Source: Salinimicrobium tongyeongense
Lineage (GTDB): Bacteria; Bacteroidota; Bacteroidia; Flavobacteriales; Flavobacteriaceae
NCBI RefSeq assembly: GCF_026109735.1
Contig: NZ_CP069620.1
Span: 1,798,001 to 1,862,000, forward strand
Reading direction: 5' to 3'
DNA: 64,000 nucleotides
Shown here: positions 52,442 through 60,771 of the stretch, piece by piece
How positions within the stretch are numbered: position 1 is the stretch's first letter
Layout of the letters: every line of letters starts with the position of its first letter
The notes under the pieces: model-generated
Told to the model about the DNA's origin: nothing
Database searches by the model: none
Seen by the model: the letters and a program-made list of their open reading frames with translations, nothing else
Made by a program: the position numbers and the translations under genes

Positions 52442-54208
52442 ATGATGAAACACAAACTGGTACTTTTAATGATGTTACTTGCCTCAGGCCTTGCCATTGG
52501 GCAGGTGCAGTTTGAGGCTAAGGTAAGCAAAGACAAGCTGGGGGTAAATGAGCGCCTTAGGGTAGATTTTGAGATGAACCAGGACGGCGACAATTTTAAT
52601 CCGCCCCCGTTCACCAATTTTACCGTGGTGGGAGGTCCCAACCAGGCAGTGAGCAACAGCTGGATAAACGGCAAAAGGACTTATTCCAAAACCTACAGTT
52701 ATTTTCTTGCCCCAAAGAGCCGGGGAAATTTTACCATTGGACAGGCAGAGATCACCATTGACGGCAATATTTATAAAACCACGCCCGTACAGGTGGAGGT
52801 AACCGCTGCCGTAGACCAGCCTACCGATGGGGAGAATTCAGAATACATAGCTTCAGAGAACATCCACCTGGTGGCAGAAATCTCCAATACCAATCCGTAT
52901 CTCAACGAAGCCATTACCGTAGTTTACAAACTTTACGTAAGCCCCCGTATTAACGTGAGCGACTGGCGGCAGCTTGACAGCCCCAAGTTTAGTGACTTTT
53001 GGAGCCAGAATATCGATATTAGAAGACTTCAGGTTGAAAACGGCACTTATGAAGGTGAACCTTATCGCTTTGTGGTGCTTCGGAAAACGGTACTTTACCC
53101 ACAAAAGACCGGGAAACTCAATATTGAGCCGCTTACACTGAATATTTCAGTAGAAGTTCCGGGCAACCGAAGGGATATCTTCGGAAACAGGTTTTATGAA
53201 ACCGTTGACAAAGTAGTGGCCGCAGGCAACAGGGTGATCAATGTGAAGCCCCTGCCGCAGGAAGGCCGCCCAGCCGATTTTACAGGTGCAGTGGGTAAAA
53301 ACCTGGACCTCGAAGTTTCCACCGATAAAAATGCCCTAAGGGCTACCGAATCTTTACAGGCCACTGTAAAGGTGACAGGGCAGGGGAATTTAAAGCTGTT
53401 TGATCTTCCGCCTTTAACCGTGCCTGCCTCAATGGAGAAGTACGAGCCGGAATACATTGAAAATGTAAATACCACGATCAACGGGATGCAGGGAAGCATT
53501 GCCAATCAATATACCCTTGTGCCACAGGCCAAAGGCAAGGTTCCCATTCCGCCGGTGAGCTTCAGTTATTTTGATCTTAACACCCAATCATATAAAACCC
53601 TTACTTCAGAAGAGATCCTGCTCGATGTTGAGGCAGCGCCGGCAGGAAGCCGAGCCAGGCCGGGCAGTAACGAGGCTGCGGTAGCGCAACAGGTGCCAGC
53701 TGCGACAAACCAATTCAGGTACATAAAGCTCAATACTTCTCTAAAAACTGTTGGAGAGGCACCATTTATGGGATCGGCTTTGTTCTGGACGTTGTTTTTG
53801 AGTCCGTTGCTTTTCATTCCGCTGGTAATTCTCTTCGGAAAAAAGAGACAGGCAAAAGCGGGAGACGTGCGGGGTAACCGAATTAGAAAAGCCGACCGGC
53901 TGGCCCGTAAATATCTGTCGGAAGCTAAAAAGAACCTGGGTGACCAAACCAAGTTCTATGAATCTTTGGAAAGGGCGCTGCACAATTATTTAAAGGCAAA
54001 GCTGCACATACAAACCAGCGAAATGAGCAAGGAGCGCATTAAGGAACTGCTGGAGAGTAAAGGAGCCAACGCCGGTACGGTAGCCGATTTCAACGAGCTG
54101 CTTAGAAGCTGCGAATTTGCCCGTTACACCCCGGCATCAAATGTGGCCATGCAGCAGGATTATGATAAGGCAGTACGTGTAATTTCAGAATTGGATAAAC
54201 AAGTATGA
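52442..54208 (+). CDS. batD: BatD (oxygen-tolerance) protein
   Basis: A 589-aa membrane protein from ATG 52442, 4 bp after the batC stop; the frame is open upstream to 52388 but that part lies within batC. Signal peptide MMKHKLVLLMMLLASGLAIGQ, then several Ig-like beta domains (GVNERLRVDFEMNQDGDNF, TYSYFLAPKSRGNFTIGQAEITIDG). A TM near residues 450-470 (LFLSPLLFIPLVILF) and a helical cytosolic tail follow. The beta domains face the periplasm. Its stop overlaps batE by 4 bp. Confidence 0.93.
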   Translation: MMKHKLVLLMMLLASGLAIGQVQFEAKVSKDKLGVNERLRVDFEMNQDGDNFNPPPFTNFTVVGGPNQAVSNSWINGKRTYSKTYSYFLAPKSRGNFTIGQAEITIDGNIYKTTPVQVEVTAAVDQPTDGENSEYIASENIHLVAEISNTNPYLNEAITVVYKLYVSPRINVSDWRQLDSPKFSDFWSQNIDIRRLQVENGTYEGEPYRFVVLRKTVLYPQKTGKLNIEPLTLNISVEVPGNRRDIFGNRFYETVDKVVAAGNRVINVKPLPQEGRPADFTGAVGKNLDLEVSTDKNALRATESLQATVKVTGQGNLKLFDLPPLTVPASMEKYEPEYIENVNTTINGMQGSIANQYTLVPQAKGKVPIPPVSFSYFDLNTQSYKTLTSEEILLDVEAAPAGSRARPGSNEAAVAQQVPAATNQFRYIKLNTSLKTVGEAPFMGSALFWTLFLSPLLFIPLVILFGKKRQAKAGDVRGNRIRKADRLARKYLSEAKKNLGDQTKFYESLERALHNYLKAKLHIQTSEMSKERIKELLESKGANAGTVADFNELLRSCEFARYTPASNVAMQQDYDKAVRVISELDKQV

Positions 54209-54954
54209 AAAAGCTGATCTTTTTACTGGCCCTGTGTTTCAGTTTCATGGCAAGCGCACAAAATGCGCAGGTTTTTAAAGCTGCCAATGAGGCTTATGCC
54301 GCAGGGAATTACGAGGAAGCCATTGCGCAATATGAACAGATCCTGGAAAGCGGACAAACTTCGGCAGCATTGCACTACAATCTGGGAAATAGCTACTACA
54401 AACTGAACCGGGTTGCGCCGAGTATTTACCACTACGAAAAAGCATTGCGGTTGGAGCCCGGGGATGAAGATGTGCAAAATAATCTGGGCTTTGCCAGGAA
54501 TATGGCCATTGACGCCATTGGCGAGGAAGAACAAACCGGCTTTAGAGGCATTTTTGAGACCTCTACGGCGGCATTCTCTGCTTCGGGCTGGGGCTGGGTC
54601 GCTATTTTTTGTATGCTTGTTTTTGTAGTCTTTTTCCTGGTGTATTATTTCAGTAGTAGAACCTTTACGAAACGTTTGCTGTTTATTGGTTCCATGTTAT
54701 TTCTGCTGATGGCAATATCTTCAGTAATAGTGGCTGTGACCAAAGAAAGCTATAGTGAGGAGGGCGAATATGCGATTGTTTTTTCTGAAGAAGTGGAGAT
54801 AAAGAACGAGCCGTCACCACGTGCCGATGATGCCTTCCTGCTGCACGAAGGGGCTAAAGTGAAGATCACTGAAGATTTCCAGGATTGGGTAGAGATTCGA
54901 TTGCCTAACGGGAGTACGGGATGGCTGGAAGAAAACCATCTTAGGAGGTTGTAA
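54205..54954 (+). CDS. batE: BatE-type TPR and SH3-domain membrane protein
   Basis: A 249-aa last gene of the Bat operon. It has a signal peptide (MKKLIFLLALCFSFMASAQ), two or three TPRs (YEEAIAQYEQILESGQTSAALHYNLGNSYYKL), two TMs near residues 130-175 and a C-terminal SH3-like domain (ALHEG-type AFLLHEGAKVKITEDFQDWVEIRLPNGSTGWLEENHLRRL). TPR plus SH3 modules suggest a scaffold role. Coupled by a 4-bp overlap to batD; no terminator hairpin is obvious within 100 bp. Confidence 0.9.
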   Translation: MKKLIFLLALCFSFMASAQNAQVFKAANEAYAAGNYEEAIAQYEQILESGQTSAALHYNLGNSYYKLNRVAPSIYHYEKALRLEPGDEDVQNNLGFARNMAIDAIGEEEQTGFRGIFETSTAAFSASGWGWVAIFCMLVFVVFFLVYYFSSRTFTKRLLFIGSMLFLLMAISSVIVAVTKESYSEEGEYAIVFSEEVEIKNEPSPRADDAFLLHEGAKVKITEDFQDWVEIRLPNGSTGWLEENHLRRL

Positions 54955-55067
54955 CTCAGCTTCCGGTCACTTCGGGAAAATGAATTAATAACAAAAAAAT
55001 AACTAAAAATATGCCTTTTTTGATGTATGTAGGGCATTTCAGATTACAATTAAATTTGCAACACCTC

Positions 55068-55086
55068 TCAAAAATGCTATTTTTGT
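55068..55086. repeat. Dispersed 19-bp palindrome, two mismatches
   Basis: TCAAAAATGCTATTTTTGT, ending 5 bp before the TTG start of the following small gene. A related half copy (AAAAATATGCC, then TTTTTT) lies at 55004-55021. Confidence 0.72.
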
Positions 55087-55091
55087 AAGCT

Positions 55092-55382
55092 TTGAAAAAG
55101 GTTGCATACATATTATCCTTTATTTTCCTCAGCTTTATTGCAGGGCCTACTACCATCGCTCTTATAGATGATTCTGTAGATGTTTCTTACGCCTTTACTG
55201 CAAATGAGGAAGAAAATTCTTCAAAGAACCTGGCTTCTTTTGAATCTGTGATTGAAGACATTTATTCAAACCACGCCAGTATCGAGTATCTTAAATCTCA
55301 CCAGAAGGAAAATTATTCCTACAAGAAAAACTATCACCAGGTGTACCTGGAGGTGATTTCCCCCCCGCCCAAGAACATATAA
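55092..55382 (+). CDS. Small exported protein of unknown function (TTG start)
   Basis: A 96-aa protein from TTG at 55092, giving the signal-like LKKVAYILSFIFLSFIAGPTTIALI. The mature part is acidic then basic (EENSSKNLASFESVIEDIYSNHASIEYLKSHQKENYSYKKNYHQ) and ends in SPPPKNI. I do not recognise a domain. It precedes the SulP transporter and carbonic anhydrase genes on the same strand, so a link to anion/bicarbonate transport is possible, but a structured segment lies between them. Confidence 0.6.
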   Translation: MKKVAYILSFIFLSFIAGPTTIALIDDSVDVSYAFTANEEENSSKNLASFESVIEDIYSNHASIEYLKSHQKENYSYKKNYHQVYLEVISPPPKNI

Positions 55383-55396
55383 TTATATCCGTTTTT

Positions 55397-55480
55397 AAGG
55401 TTCGCAACAGGTGGCTGCATTCTCGTGGCCCAGGCACTGTATTGCCCTTTTTGGGCAGTTTGGCAGAACCTTCTTTTTTA
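55397..55480 (+). promoter_or_regulatory. Folded leader/terminator-like element upstream of the SulP gene
   Basis: Outer stem AAGGTTC (55397-55403) with GAACCTT (55466-55472) encloses an inner TGCCC/GGGCA hairpin and a GC-rich region, and is followed by CTTTTTTA. It ends about 65 bp before the SulP start and could be a terminator of the small gene or a transcription attenuator for SulP. Confidence 0.45.
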
Positions 55481-55542
55481 TCAAGTTTTAATAACCAGTT
55501 GCAGGAGCAAAAGAAGTTCCTGTGAGTAAACGTATATATTTT

Positions 55543-57093
55543 ATGTTCAAGCAACTCAAAAGTGATTTGCCGGCAAGTGTTGTAGTATTTTTTGTCGCCT
55601 TGCCACTTTGTTTAGGTATCGCCTTAGCCAGTGGCGCGCCATTATTTTCAGGATTAATAGCCGGGATTGTCGGCGGAATTGTGGTTGGGGCCATAAGTGG
55701 TTCCAATGTGGGGGTGAGCGGCCCCGCTGCCGGGCTGGCTGCGATCGTACTGGCCGCAATTGCCAGCCTTGGAAGTTACCAGGATTTTCTTTTAGCCGTG
55801 GTTTTGGCGGGAGCTATGCAGATCTTGTTTGGTGTTCTAAGGGCCGGGATCATTGGGTATTATTTCCCATCATCGGTAATTAAAGGAATGTTGACCGGTA
55901 TCGGGATCATCATTATCATCAAACAGATCCCGCACTTCTTTGGATATGACGGCAATATTGGGGATATTTATTCTCTTGAAGGAATAGGAAATGCTTTTAA
56001 TAGTATAAGTGTGGGAGCCACTTTAATTGCTTTAATAGGAATGGGAATCCTGGTTTTGTGGGATTCGGTGCTTACCAAAAAAAGCAAAATTTTCAGGCTT
56101 ATTCAGGGGCCGCTGGTGGCAGTAGTTGTGGGGATTGTTTTTTTCCTGTTAACCCGCGATTCGGCGATGTTTGCCATAGATGAAAAGTTCCTGGTAAATG
56201 TGCCGGTGCCCGATAGCTTTGATTCCTTTATAGGGCAGTTCACTTTTCCGTCTTTCAAACTGATTGGAAGTGCAGAGATTTGGGTCACTGCTTTTACCAT
56301 AGCACTTGTTGCCAGTTTGGAGACCCTGCTTTGTGTAGAAGCTACAGATAAGCTTGACCCTCATAAGAGAACCACACCTACCAACAGGGAACTTTTTGCC
56401 CAGGGAACCGGAAATTTGATCTCAGGGTTTATTGGAGGCCTGCCCATTACGCAGGTAATTGTAAGAAGTTCTGCCAACATACAGTCGGGTGGGCAAACAA
56501 AACTTTCTGCCATCCTTCATGGGTTTTTACTGCTTATTTCGGTAATCATCATTCCCACGATCCTGAATTATATCCCGCTGTCGGTACTTGCGGCCGTATT
56601 GTTTCTTGTAGGCTATAAACTTGCAAAGCCACAGCTTTTTGTACAAATGTACAAGGCCGGGTGGAAACAATTTGTACCGTTCATGGTCACTGTAGTGGGA
56701 ATTATTTTTGGAGACCTGCTGGTAGGCATCGCCATGGGGTTACTGGTTGGTATTTGTGTGATCCTTATCAAGAGCTACCAGAATTCTTACTTCCTGCACA
56801 AAGAAGATGTAGAAAACGGGCAAAAGACCGTAAAGATGAGGCTGGCCGAAGAAGTTACCTTTATCAACAAGGGGGCAATTATAAAAGAACTCAACAGGCT
56901 CGAAGAAAATTCAAATCTCATTATGGATGTGAGCAAAACTCACTATCTTGATAGTGATATTATAGAAATACTTGATGACTTCAGGATCAAGGCCGAAGAG
57001 AAAAATATTAACATTAAAATTATTTCTCAAAGAGGTACGGTAGATAACCCTCCGAGTTATCAGCAGTTCTTTATGAGGCCAAAAACAGCTTAA
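55543..57093 (+). CDS. SulP-family anion transporter with STAS domain
   Basis: A 516-aa membrane protein from ATG 55543 (MFKQLKSDLPASVVVFFVALPLCLGIALASGAP); the GTG at 55522 would add seven residues. The SulP core spans about 10-14 segments (GLIAGIVGGIVVGAISGSNVGVSGPAAGLAAIV, then LIQGPLVAVVVGIVFF). The C-terminal STAS domain lies at about 420-516 (LIMDVSKTHYLDSDIIEILDDF). With the carbonic anhydrase gene 70 bp downstream, bicarbonate import (BicA-like) is the likeliest role. Sulfate transport cannot be excluded. Confidence 0.9.
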   Translation: MFKQLKSDLPASVVVFFVALPLCLGIALASGAPLFSGLIAGIVGGIVVGAISGSNVGVSGPAAGLAAIVLAAIASLGSYQDFLLAVVLAGAMQILFGVLRAGIIGYYFPSSVIKGMLTGIGIIIIIKQIPHFFGYDGNIGDIYSLEGIGNAFNSISVGATLIALIGMGILVLWDSVLTKKSKIFRLIQGPLVAVVVGIVFFLLTRDSAMFAIDEKFLVNVPVPDSFDSFIGQFTFPSFKLIGSAEIWVTAFTIALVASLETLLCVEATDKLDPHKRTTPTNRELFAQGTGNLISGFIGGLPITQVIVRSSANIQSGGQTKLSAILHGFLLLISVIIIPTILNYIPLSVLAAVLFLVGYKLAKPQLFVQMYKAGWKQFVPFMVTVVGIIFGDLLVGIAMGLLVGICVILIKSYQNSYFLHKEDVENGQKTVKMRLAEEVTFINKGAIIKELNRLEENSNLIMDVSKTHYLDSDIIEILDDFRIKAEEKNINIKIISQRGTVDNPPSYQQFFMRPKTA

Positions 57094-57163
57094 AACAAAC
57101 TAAATTCAAATAAAATATGCCTGCTAAAACAGGTAAATCTAAAACACTAAATAAAAAAACAAA

Positions 57164-57799
57164 ATGGCTAAATTTTTTGATCATCTGCTAGAGAATAATA
57201 AAGAATGGGTACAACAGGAGCTGAATAAAGATCCTGAATTTTTTAAAAGGCTCGAAAATGGGCAGCAGCCCCCGCTTCTTTGGATAGGTTGTGCAGATAG
57301 CCGGGTGCCGGCCAACCAGATTATTGGGGCGCAGCCCGGGGAAGTCTTTGTTCACCGGAACATTGCAAATATGGTTATACACAGCGATATGAACATGTTA
57401 AGTGTGCTGGATTATGCTGTGAACCACTTAAAGGTAAGGCACGTAATGGTTGTGGGGCACTATGGCTGTGGAGGTGTGCAGGCTGCAATGAAGAACCAGT
57501 CAATTGGGCTTATAGACAACTGGATTCGTCACATCAAAGATGTGTACCGCGTGCACAAAGAAACCCTTGACAATATTGCCGATGAAAAAGAGCGTTTTGA
57601 CAGGTTTGTAGAACTGAACGTGGTGGAGCAGGTTTATGACCTGGCTAAGACCACTATTGTTCAAAATGCGTGGAACAACAATCAGGACCTGTTCCTGCAT
57701 GGCGTGGTGTATGGAGTAGGATCGGGAATTATTAAGGATCTGGGCGTAAACATCAGCAACAATTCTGAACTTGATGAAGTTTACCAGCTAAACTTCTAA
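57164..57799 (+). CDS. Beta-class carbonic anhydrase
   Basis: Zinc enzyme interconverting CO2 and bicarbonate, 211 aa. The zinc ligands are C43 (IGCADSRVPANQIIG, with the D45-R47 dyad), H99 and C102 (VVGHYGCGGVQAA). It belongs to the type-II beta-CA length class. Co-directional with SulP, it would keep imported bicarbonate and CO2 in balance for carboxylases and for pH control. Confidence 0.94.
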   Translation: MAKFFDHLLENNKEWVQQELNKDPEFFKRLENGQQPPLLWIGCADSRVPANQIIGAQPGEVFVHRNIANMVIHSDMNMLSVLDYAVNHLKVRHVMVVGHYGCGGVQAAMKNQSIGLIDNWIRHIKDVYRVHKETLDNIADEKERFDRFVELNVVEQVYDLAKTTIVQNAWNNNQDLFLHGVVYGVGSGIIKDLGVNISNNSELDEVYQLNF

Positions 57800-57830
57800 T
57801 ATAGCTTTCAAAAAGGGGATTTTTCAGGGA

Positions 57831-58361
57831 TTATTTTGGAGTTGTTTCAGCTTCCGAAGAAGTCTCAAAAAGATCCCCTTCTTTTATTTTCTCAATTATT
57901 GTAGGCAAAATAGCCGGAGCCAAAACCCGTACCGGGTCATAGAGCACAGATTCTTCTTTTGTGGCTTCTTCGGCATCAAAGACTTCAAAGCCGTCTACGA
58001 ACATCATAAAAACACTTGCCAAAAATGCCATTTTCAACACGCCTAAAGCTGCACCGGCCAATCTGTTAATCACCCCCAGGGCCACCATGTGCACCATTTT
58101 TGTGAGGAAACTCCCGGCGAGAGAAATAATTAGGGCTACCATAAAAAAGGTTAGGGCAAAAGATAGGATACTCAGGTATTTTACATCCCAGTCTATAAAA
58201 GAAGCCAGGAAAATATAGGTGTTGCCCGAAAAATGAATGGCGGCATATATTCCTAAAATAAGAGACAATAAGGCTGCAAGTTCGGCAAAGAAACCTTTGA
58301 AGAGCCCTCTTACGAGCCCTAAAAGCAGAAAAATGCTAAGCAGCAGGTCCAGGATATTCAT
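57831..58361 (-). CDS. CvpA-family membrane protein
   Basis: A 176-aa protein with four hydrophobic segments (MNILDLLLSIFLLLGLVRGLFKGFFAELAALLSLI opens it) and the family pattern of a glycine-containing third helix (VINRLAGAALGVLKMAFLASVFMMF). CvpA proteins support colicin V production and envelope homeostasis in other bacteria; mechanism unclear. Converges with the carbonic anhydrase gene; a palindrome-like sequence lies inside at 58019-58037. Confidence 0.85.
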   Translation of the reverse strand: MNILDLLLSIFLLLGLVRGLFKGFFAELAALLSLILGIYAAIHFSGNTYIFLASFIDWDVKYLSILSFALTFFMVALIISLAGSFLTKMVHMVALGVINRLAGAALGVLKMAFLASVFMMFVDGFEVFDAEEATKEESVLYDPVRVLAPAILPTIIEKIKEGDLFETSSEAETTPK

Positions 58362-58408
58362 ATTCCCAAAGATAGCAATTTCCGGTTCTTAGTAATTATC
58401 TTTGCGGC

Positions 58409-58765
58409 ATGTCTAGAGATGAACAATTAAAACAACGCTGGGCCGAGGTGGAAAACAAATTGTCAAAGCAATTTGCAGACGGTGAAAAACTCGAGCTCGA
58501 TGCCATAATATATATAATCGGGCTCCAGGAACTGGGGCAGCTACACCGGAAATTCAAAAAAGATCACAAGCTCGATCTTATGCACATCGCGATCTGCCGA
58601 CTTCTGGAACCCTACGGGTACTATGAATTCGAATATTTTGATGATGAAGGCTGGCCTCATTATAAGGTAGTGGAAAACCTGCCGACTTTAAAAGCCGGGG
58701 AGCAGGCTGTGCTTATGAAAGAAGCTATAGTGCAGTATTTTTTGGAAAAAGAGTATATTGAGTAG
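58409..58765 (+). CDS. Conserved hypothetical protein, 118 aa
   Basis: Soluble, mostly helical and acidic protein with no signal peptide or membrane segment. Features: an N-terminal helical segment (SRDEQLKQRWAEVENKLSKQF), IIYIIGLQELGQLHRKFKKDHK, and an aromatic acidic turn (YYEFEYFDDEGWPHYKVVENLP). I do not recognise the family. It is divergent from cvpA (47-bp gap) and followed by a heptad repeat beginning at its stop. Confidence 0.7.
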   Translation: MSRDEQLKQRWAEVENKLSKQFADGEKLELDAIIYIIGLQELGQLHRKFKKDHKLDLMHIAICRLLEPYGYYEFEYFDDEGWPHYKVVENLPTLKAGEQAVLMKEAIVQYFLEKEYIE

Positions 58766-58807
58766 GAAAAGGAAGAATCAAGAACCAAGAGCCAGGACTT
58801 GATTATT
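58766..58807. repeat. Heptanucleotide tandem repeat after the 118-aa gene
   Basis: From the base after the TAG: GAAAAGG, AAGAATC, AAGAACC, AAGAGCC, AGGACTT, GATTATT. The middle units differ only at positions 5-7. Confidence 0.72.
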
Positions 58808-58824
58808 CCACTGAAGTAATAAAA

Positions 58825-59007
58825 ATGATCAGGTTTTTTTATATCATAGTGGCATTAGGATTTCTTGCAATTGTTTATGCCTACATTTTTGATTCGAAAT
58901 TAGCGGGAGTATCCACCGAAATCTTCTTATTGATATTTTCTGTTCTGGGTTTTATCGTATTAATTCTGGATTACAGGAATAAGAAAAGAAAGCAGACAAA
59001 AGGTTAA
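58825..59007 (+). CDS. Small two-TM membrane protein, 60 aa
   Basis: A 60-aa protein with two hydrophobic segments (MIRFFYIIVALGFLAIVYAYIF and TEIFLLIFSVLGFIVLILDY) and a basic tail (RNKKRKQTKG), so both ends face the cytoplasm. Function unknown. It sits after the heptad repeat and before the pheS promoter region. Confidence 0.6.
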   Translation: MIRFFYIIVALGFLAIVYAYIFDSKLAGVSTEIFLLIFSVLGFIVLILDYRNKKRKQTKG

Positions 59008-59078
59008 TGAAGTAGTTCCCGAGGGAACAATGCATTTAAGTTTCTTATTCAGGGAAATCACATCCCATTTACTTTTCA

Positions 59079-59086
59079 TAAATTTG
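59079..59086 (+). promoter_or_regulatory. -7 box (TAAATTTG) for pheS
   Basis: Exact TAnnTTTG match 23 bp upstream of the pheS ATG. A small GTTCCC/GGGAAC hairpin (59015-59028) lies further upstream. Confidence 0.55.
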
Positions 59087-59108
59087 CGCTTCCTAAAGAC
59101 AAGGAACC

Positions 59109-60128
59109 ATGACAGAAACCATTAAGGAACATATCTCTGAAATTGAAGCCTTCACGGCAAATACCAAAGAAGAAGTTGAAAATTTCCGTATAAAATACCT
59201 TGGCAAAAAAGGCATTTTGAACGGGTATTTTGCCGAATTCAAAGCGGTACCCAATGAGGAGAAAAAAGCATTTGGGCAGGCGGTGAATGAGCTGAAGGAT
59301 GCAGCTGCCAGTAAAGTTCAGAAATTAAAAGAGGAGCTGGAGGGCCGCGAAGAGGAGAAAGGGGTCTATGGAGACCTTACCCGTCCCGGCGAGCCGGTTG
59401 AAATTGGTGCCCGCCATCCTATTTCCATTGTAAAGAACCAGATCATCGAGATCTTTTCCAGCATTGGCTTTAATGTTTCTGAAGGGCCCGAAATGGAAGA
59501 TGACTGGCATAATTTTACTGCGTTAAACCTTCCCGAGTACCACCCGGCAAGGGATATGCAGGATACTTTCTTTATCCAGACAAACCCCGATGTGCTGTTG
59601 CGCACGCACACTTCTTCGGTACAGGTGCGGTATATGGAGAACAACACCCCGCCAATAAGAACAATCTCTCCCGGAAGGGTTTTCAGAAATGAAGCGATTT
59701 CGGCAAGATCACACTGTATCTTTCACCAGGTAGAGGGCTTGTATGTAGATAAAAATGTGTCGTTTGCAGATTTAAAGCAAACTTTGTTGTACTTTACAAA
59801 GCAGTTGTTCGGAAAGTCGAAGATAAGGTTACGGCCTTCTTATTTTCCGTTTACAGAGCCAAGTGCAGAGGTTGATATCTACTGGGGCCTTGAAACCGAA
59901 ACCGATTACCGCATCACAAAAGGTACGGGCTGGCTGGAAATCATGGGCTGCGGGATGGTAGATCCTAACGTGCTTCGCAACTGTAACATAGAGCCTTCAG
60001 AATATTCGGGTTTTGCATTTGGAATGGGAATAGAAAGAATTGCCATGCTGCTTTACCAAATTGGGGATATTCGAATGTTCTATGAAAACGACATGAGATT
60101 TCTGGAACAGTTTAAATCGTCTATATGA
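59109..60128 (+). CDS. pheS: Phenylalanine-tRNA ligase, alpha subunit
   Basis: A 339-aa class-II synthetase subunit. An N-terminal coiled coil (about 1-90) is followed by [34 protein letters not shown]. Motif 2 reads [28 protein letters not shown] and motif 3 [21 protein letters not shown]. It pairs with PheT, which is not in the window. Its TGA overlaps the ATG of a 55-codon membrane-protein ORF. Confidence 0.96.
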   Translation: MTETIKEHISEIEAFTANTKEEVENFRIKYLGKKGILNGYFAEFKAVPNEEKKAFGQAVNELKDAAASKVQKLKEELEGREEEKGVYGDLTRPGEPVEIGARHPISIVKNQIIEIFSSIGFNVSEGPEMEDDWHNFTALNLPEYHPARDMQDTFFIQTNPDVLLRTHTSSVQVRYMENNTPPIRTISPGRVFRNEAISARSHCIFHQVEGLYVDKNVSFADLKQTLLYFTKQLFGKSKIRLRPSYFPFTEPSAEVDIYWGLETETDYRITKGTGWLEIMGCGMVDPNVLRNCNIEPSEYSGFAFGMGIERIAMLLYQIGDIRMFYENDMRFLEQFKSSI

Positions 60129-60292
60129 AAACTACAGGCCTGGTATTTATTGGGATCATCGCCATTGCGATCATCATTCTTTTAGTAGCCATTGAGATCA
60201 TTGAATTTACCATAGGGGCAATCCTGCTGGGAGTTGCTGCTTTAGTAATATGGGGCTTGTACCGCTGGGCCAAAAGCAAAATTGATCGTTAG
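60125..60292 (+). CDS. Small membrane protein, 55 aa, coupled to pheS
   Basis: This ORF is below the usual length cut-off. ATG at 60125 overlaps the pheS stop (ATGA), and its own stop TAG shares its last base with the GTG start of the next gene (TAGTG), so it is embedded in tight translational coupling. The 55-aa product is two hydrophobic helices ([20 protein letters not shown] and [18 protein letters not shown]) with a basic end (RWAKSKIDR). Function unknown. The coupling on both sides is the best evidence that it is real. Confidence 0.6.
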   Translation: MKTTGLVFIGIIAIAIIILLVAIEIIEFTIGAILLGVAALVIWGLYRWAKSKIDR

Positions 60293-60687
60293 TGAAAAAG
60301 GATATTGATATCCCCCAGGTTAAAGATGTTTTTGTTGCTGCCGTTCGCGAAAAGCATGAAGAATACGGCAGCCTTGACTGGAATGCTTACCTGATTAACG
60401 ACCGTGCCGAAGCTATTGAAGGCGTGCTAATCGTTTCAAAAGGCTACGACGGAACAAAGGAAACTTCAACCATGAGGCACAGTATCACCACTTTGCCCCC
60501 AAAGTCTTTTGCTAAAGTGGAATTTTTGCAGGATGACGTGTTGCAGCTGAACAATGAATTCTCAGTTTCTTTTTTTGCTGAAGGAAAGATGTTTCACAAG
60601 AAATTTGTCTTCAGGAAGAACAGCATTAACGAAAAAGCACTGCAAGACCTCCCGGTAATGCCAAAGAAAGGCGTGCTGCTTAAGTAG
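60292..60687 (+). CDS. Conserved hypothetical protein, 131 aa (GTG start)
   Basis: A 131-aa soluble protein starting at GTG 60292, sharing one base with the preceding stop. It looks like a single beta-rich domain (AYLINDRAEAIEGVLIVSKGYDG, TTLPPKSFAKVEFLQDDVLQLNNEFSVSFFAEGKMFHKKFVF). No signal peptide, no catalytic motif that I can name. It is placed behind pheS and is followed by a 15-bp palindrome that ends the convergent gpsA. Confidence 0.7.
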   Translation: MKKDIDIPQVKDVFVAAVREKHEEYGSLDWNAYLINDRAEAIEGVLIVSKGYDGTKETSTMRHSITTLPPKSFAKVEFLQDDVLQLNNEFSVSFFAEGKMFHKKFVFRKNSINEKALQDLPVMPKKGVLLK

Positions 60688-60733
60688 TTAATCCAAGATT
60701 ACTTACTGGTTAATTGGAGGGAATAAATTCAAA

Positions 60734-60766
60734 AGACCTGCGAGGTTTCTAAAACCTCGCAGGTCT
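60734..60766. repeat. 15-bp perfect palindromic repeat between convergent genes
   Basis: Arms 60734-60748 and 60752-60766 pair perfectly over 15 bp around a 3-nt loop, starting AGACCTGCGAGGTTT. On the minus strand it is followed by TTTT, so it probably terminates gpsA. I recall similar AGACCTGCGAGG hairpins as intergenic repeats in other Bacteroidota, which suggests a dispersed element. Confidence 0.8.
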
Positions 60767-60771
60767 CAGTA

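Noticed and set aside
55397-55472. A 76-nt segment with complementary 7-nt ends, similar to a tRNA in length
   Set aside because: No T-loop TTCGA or D-loop pattern on either strand and no plausible anticodon arm. It is treated as a folded leader instead.
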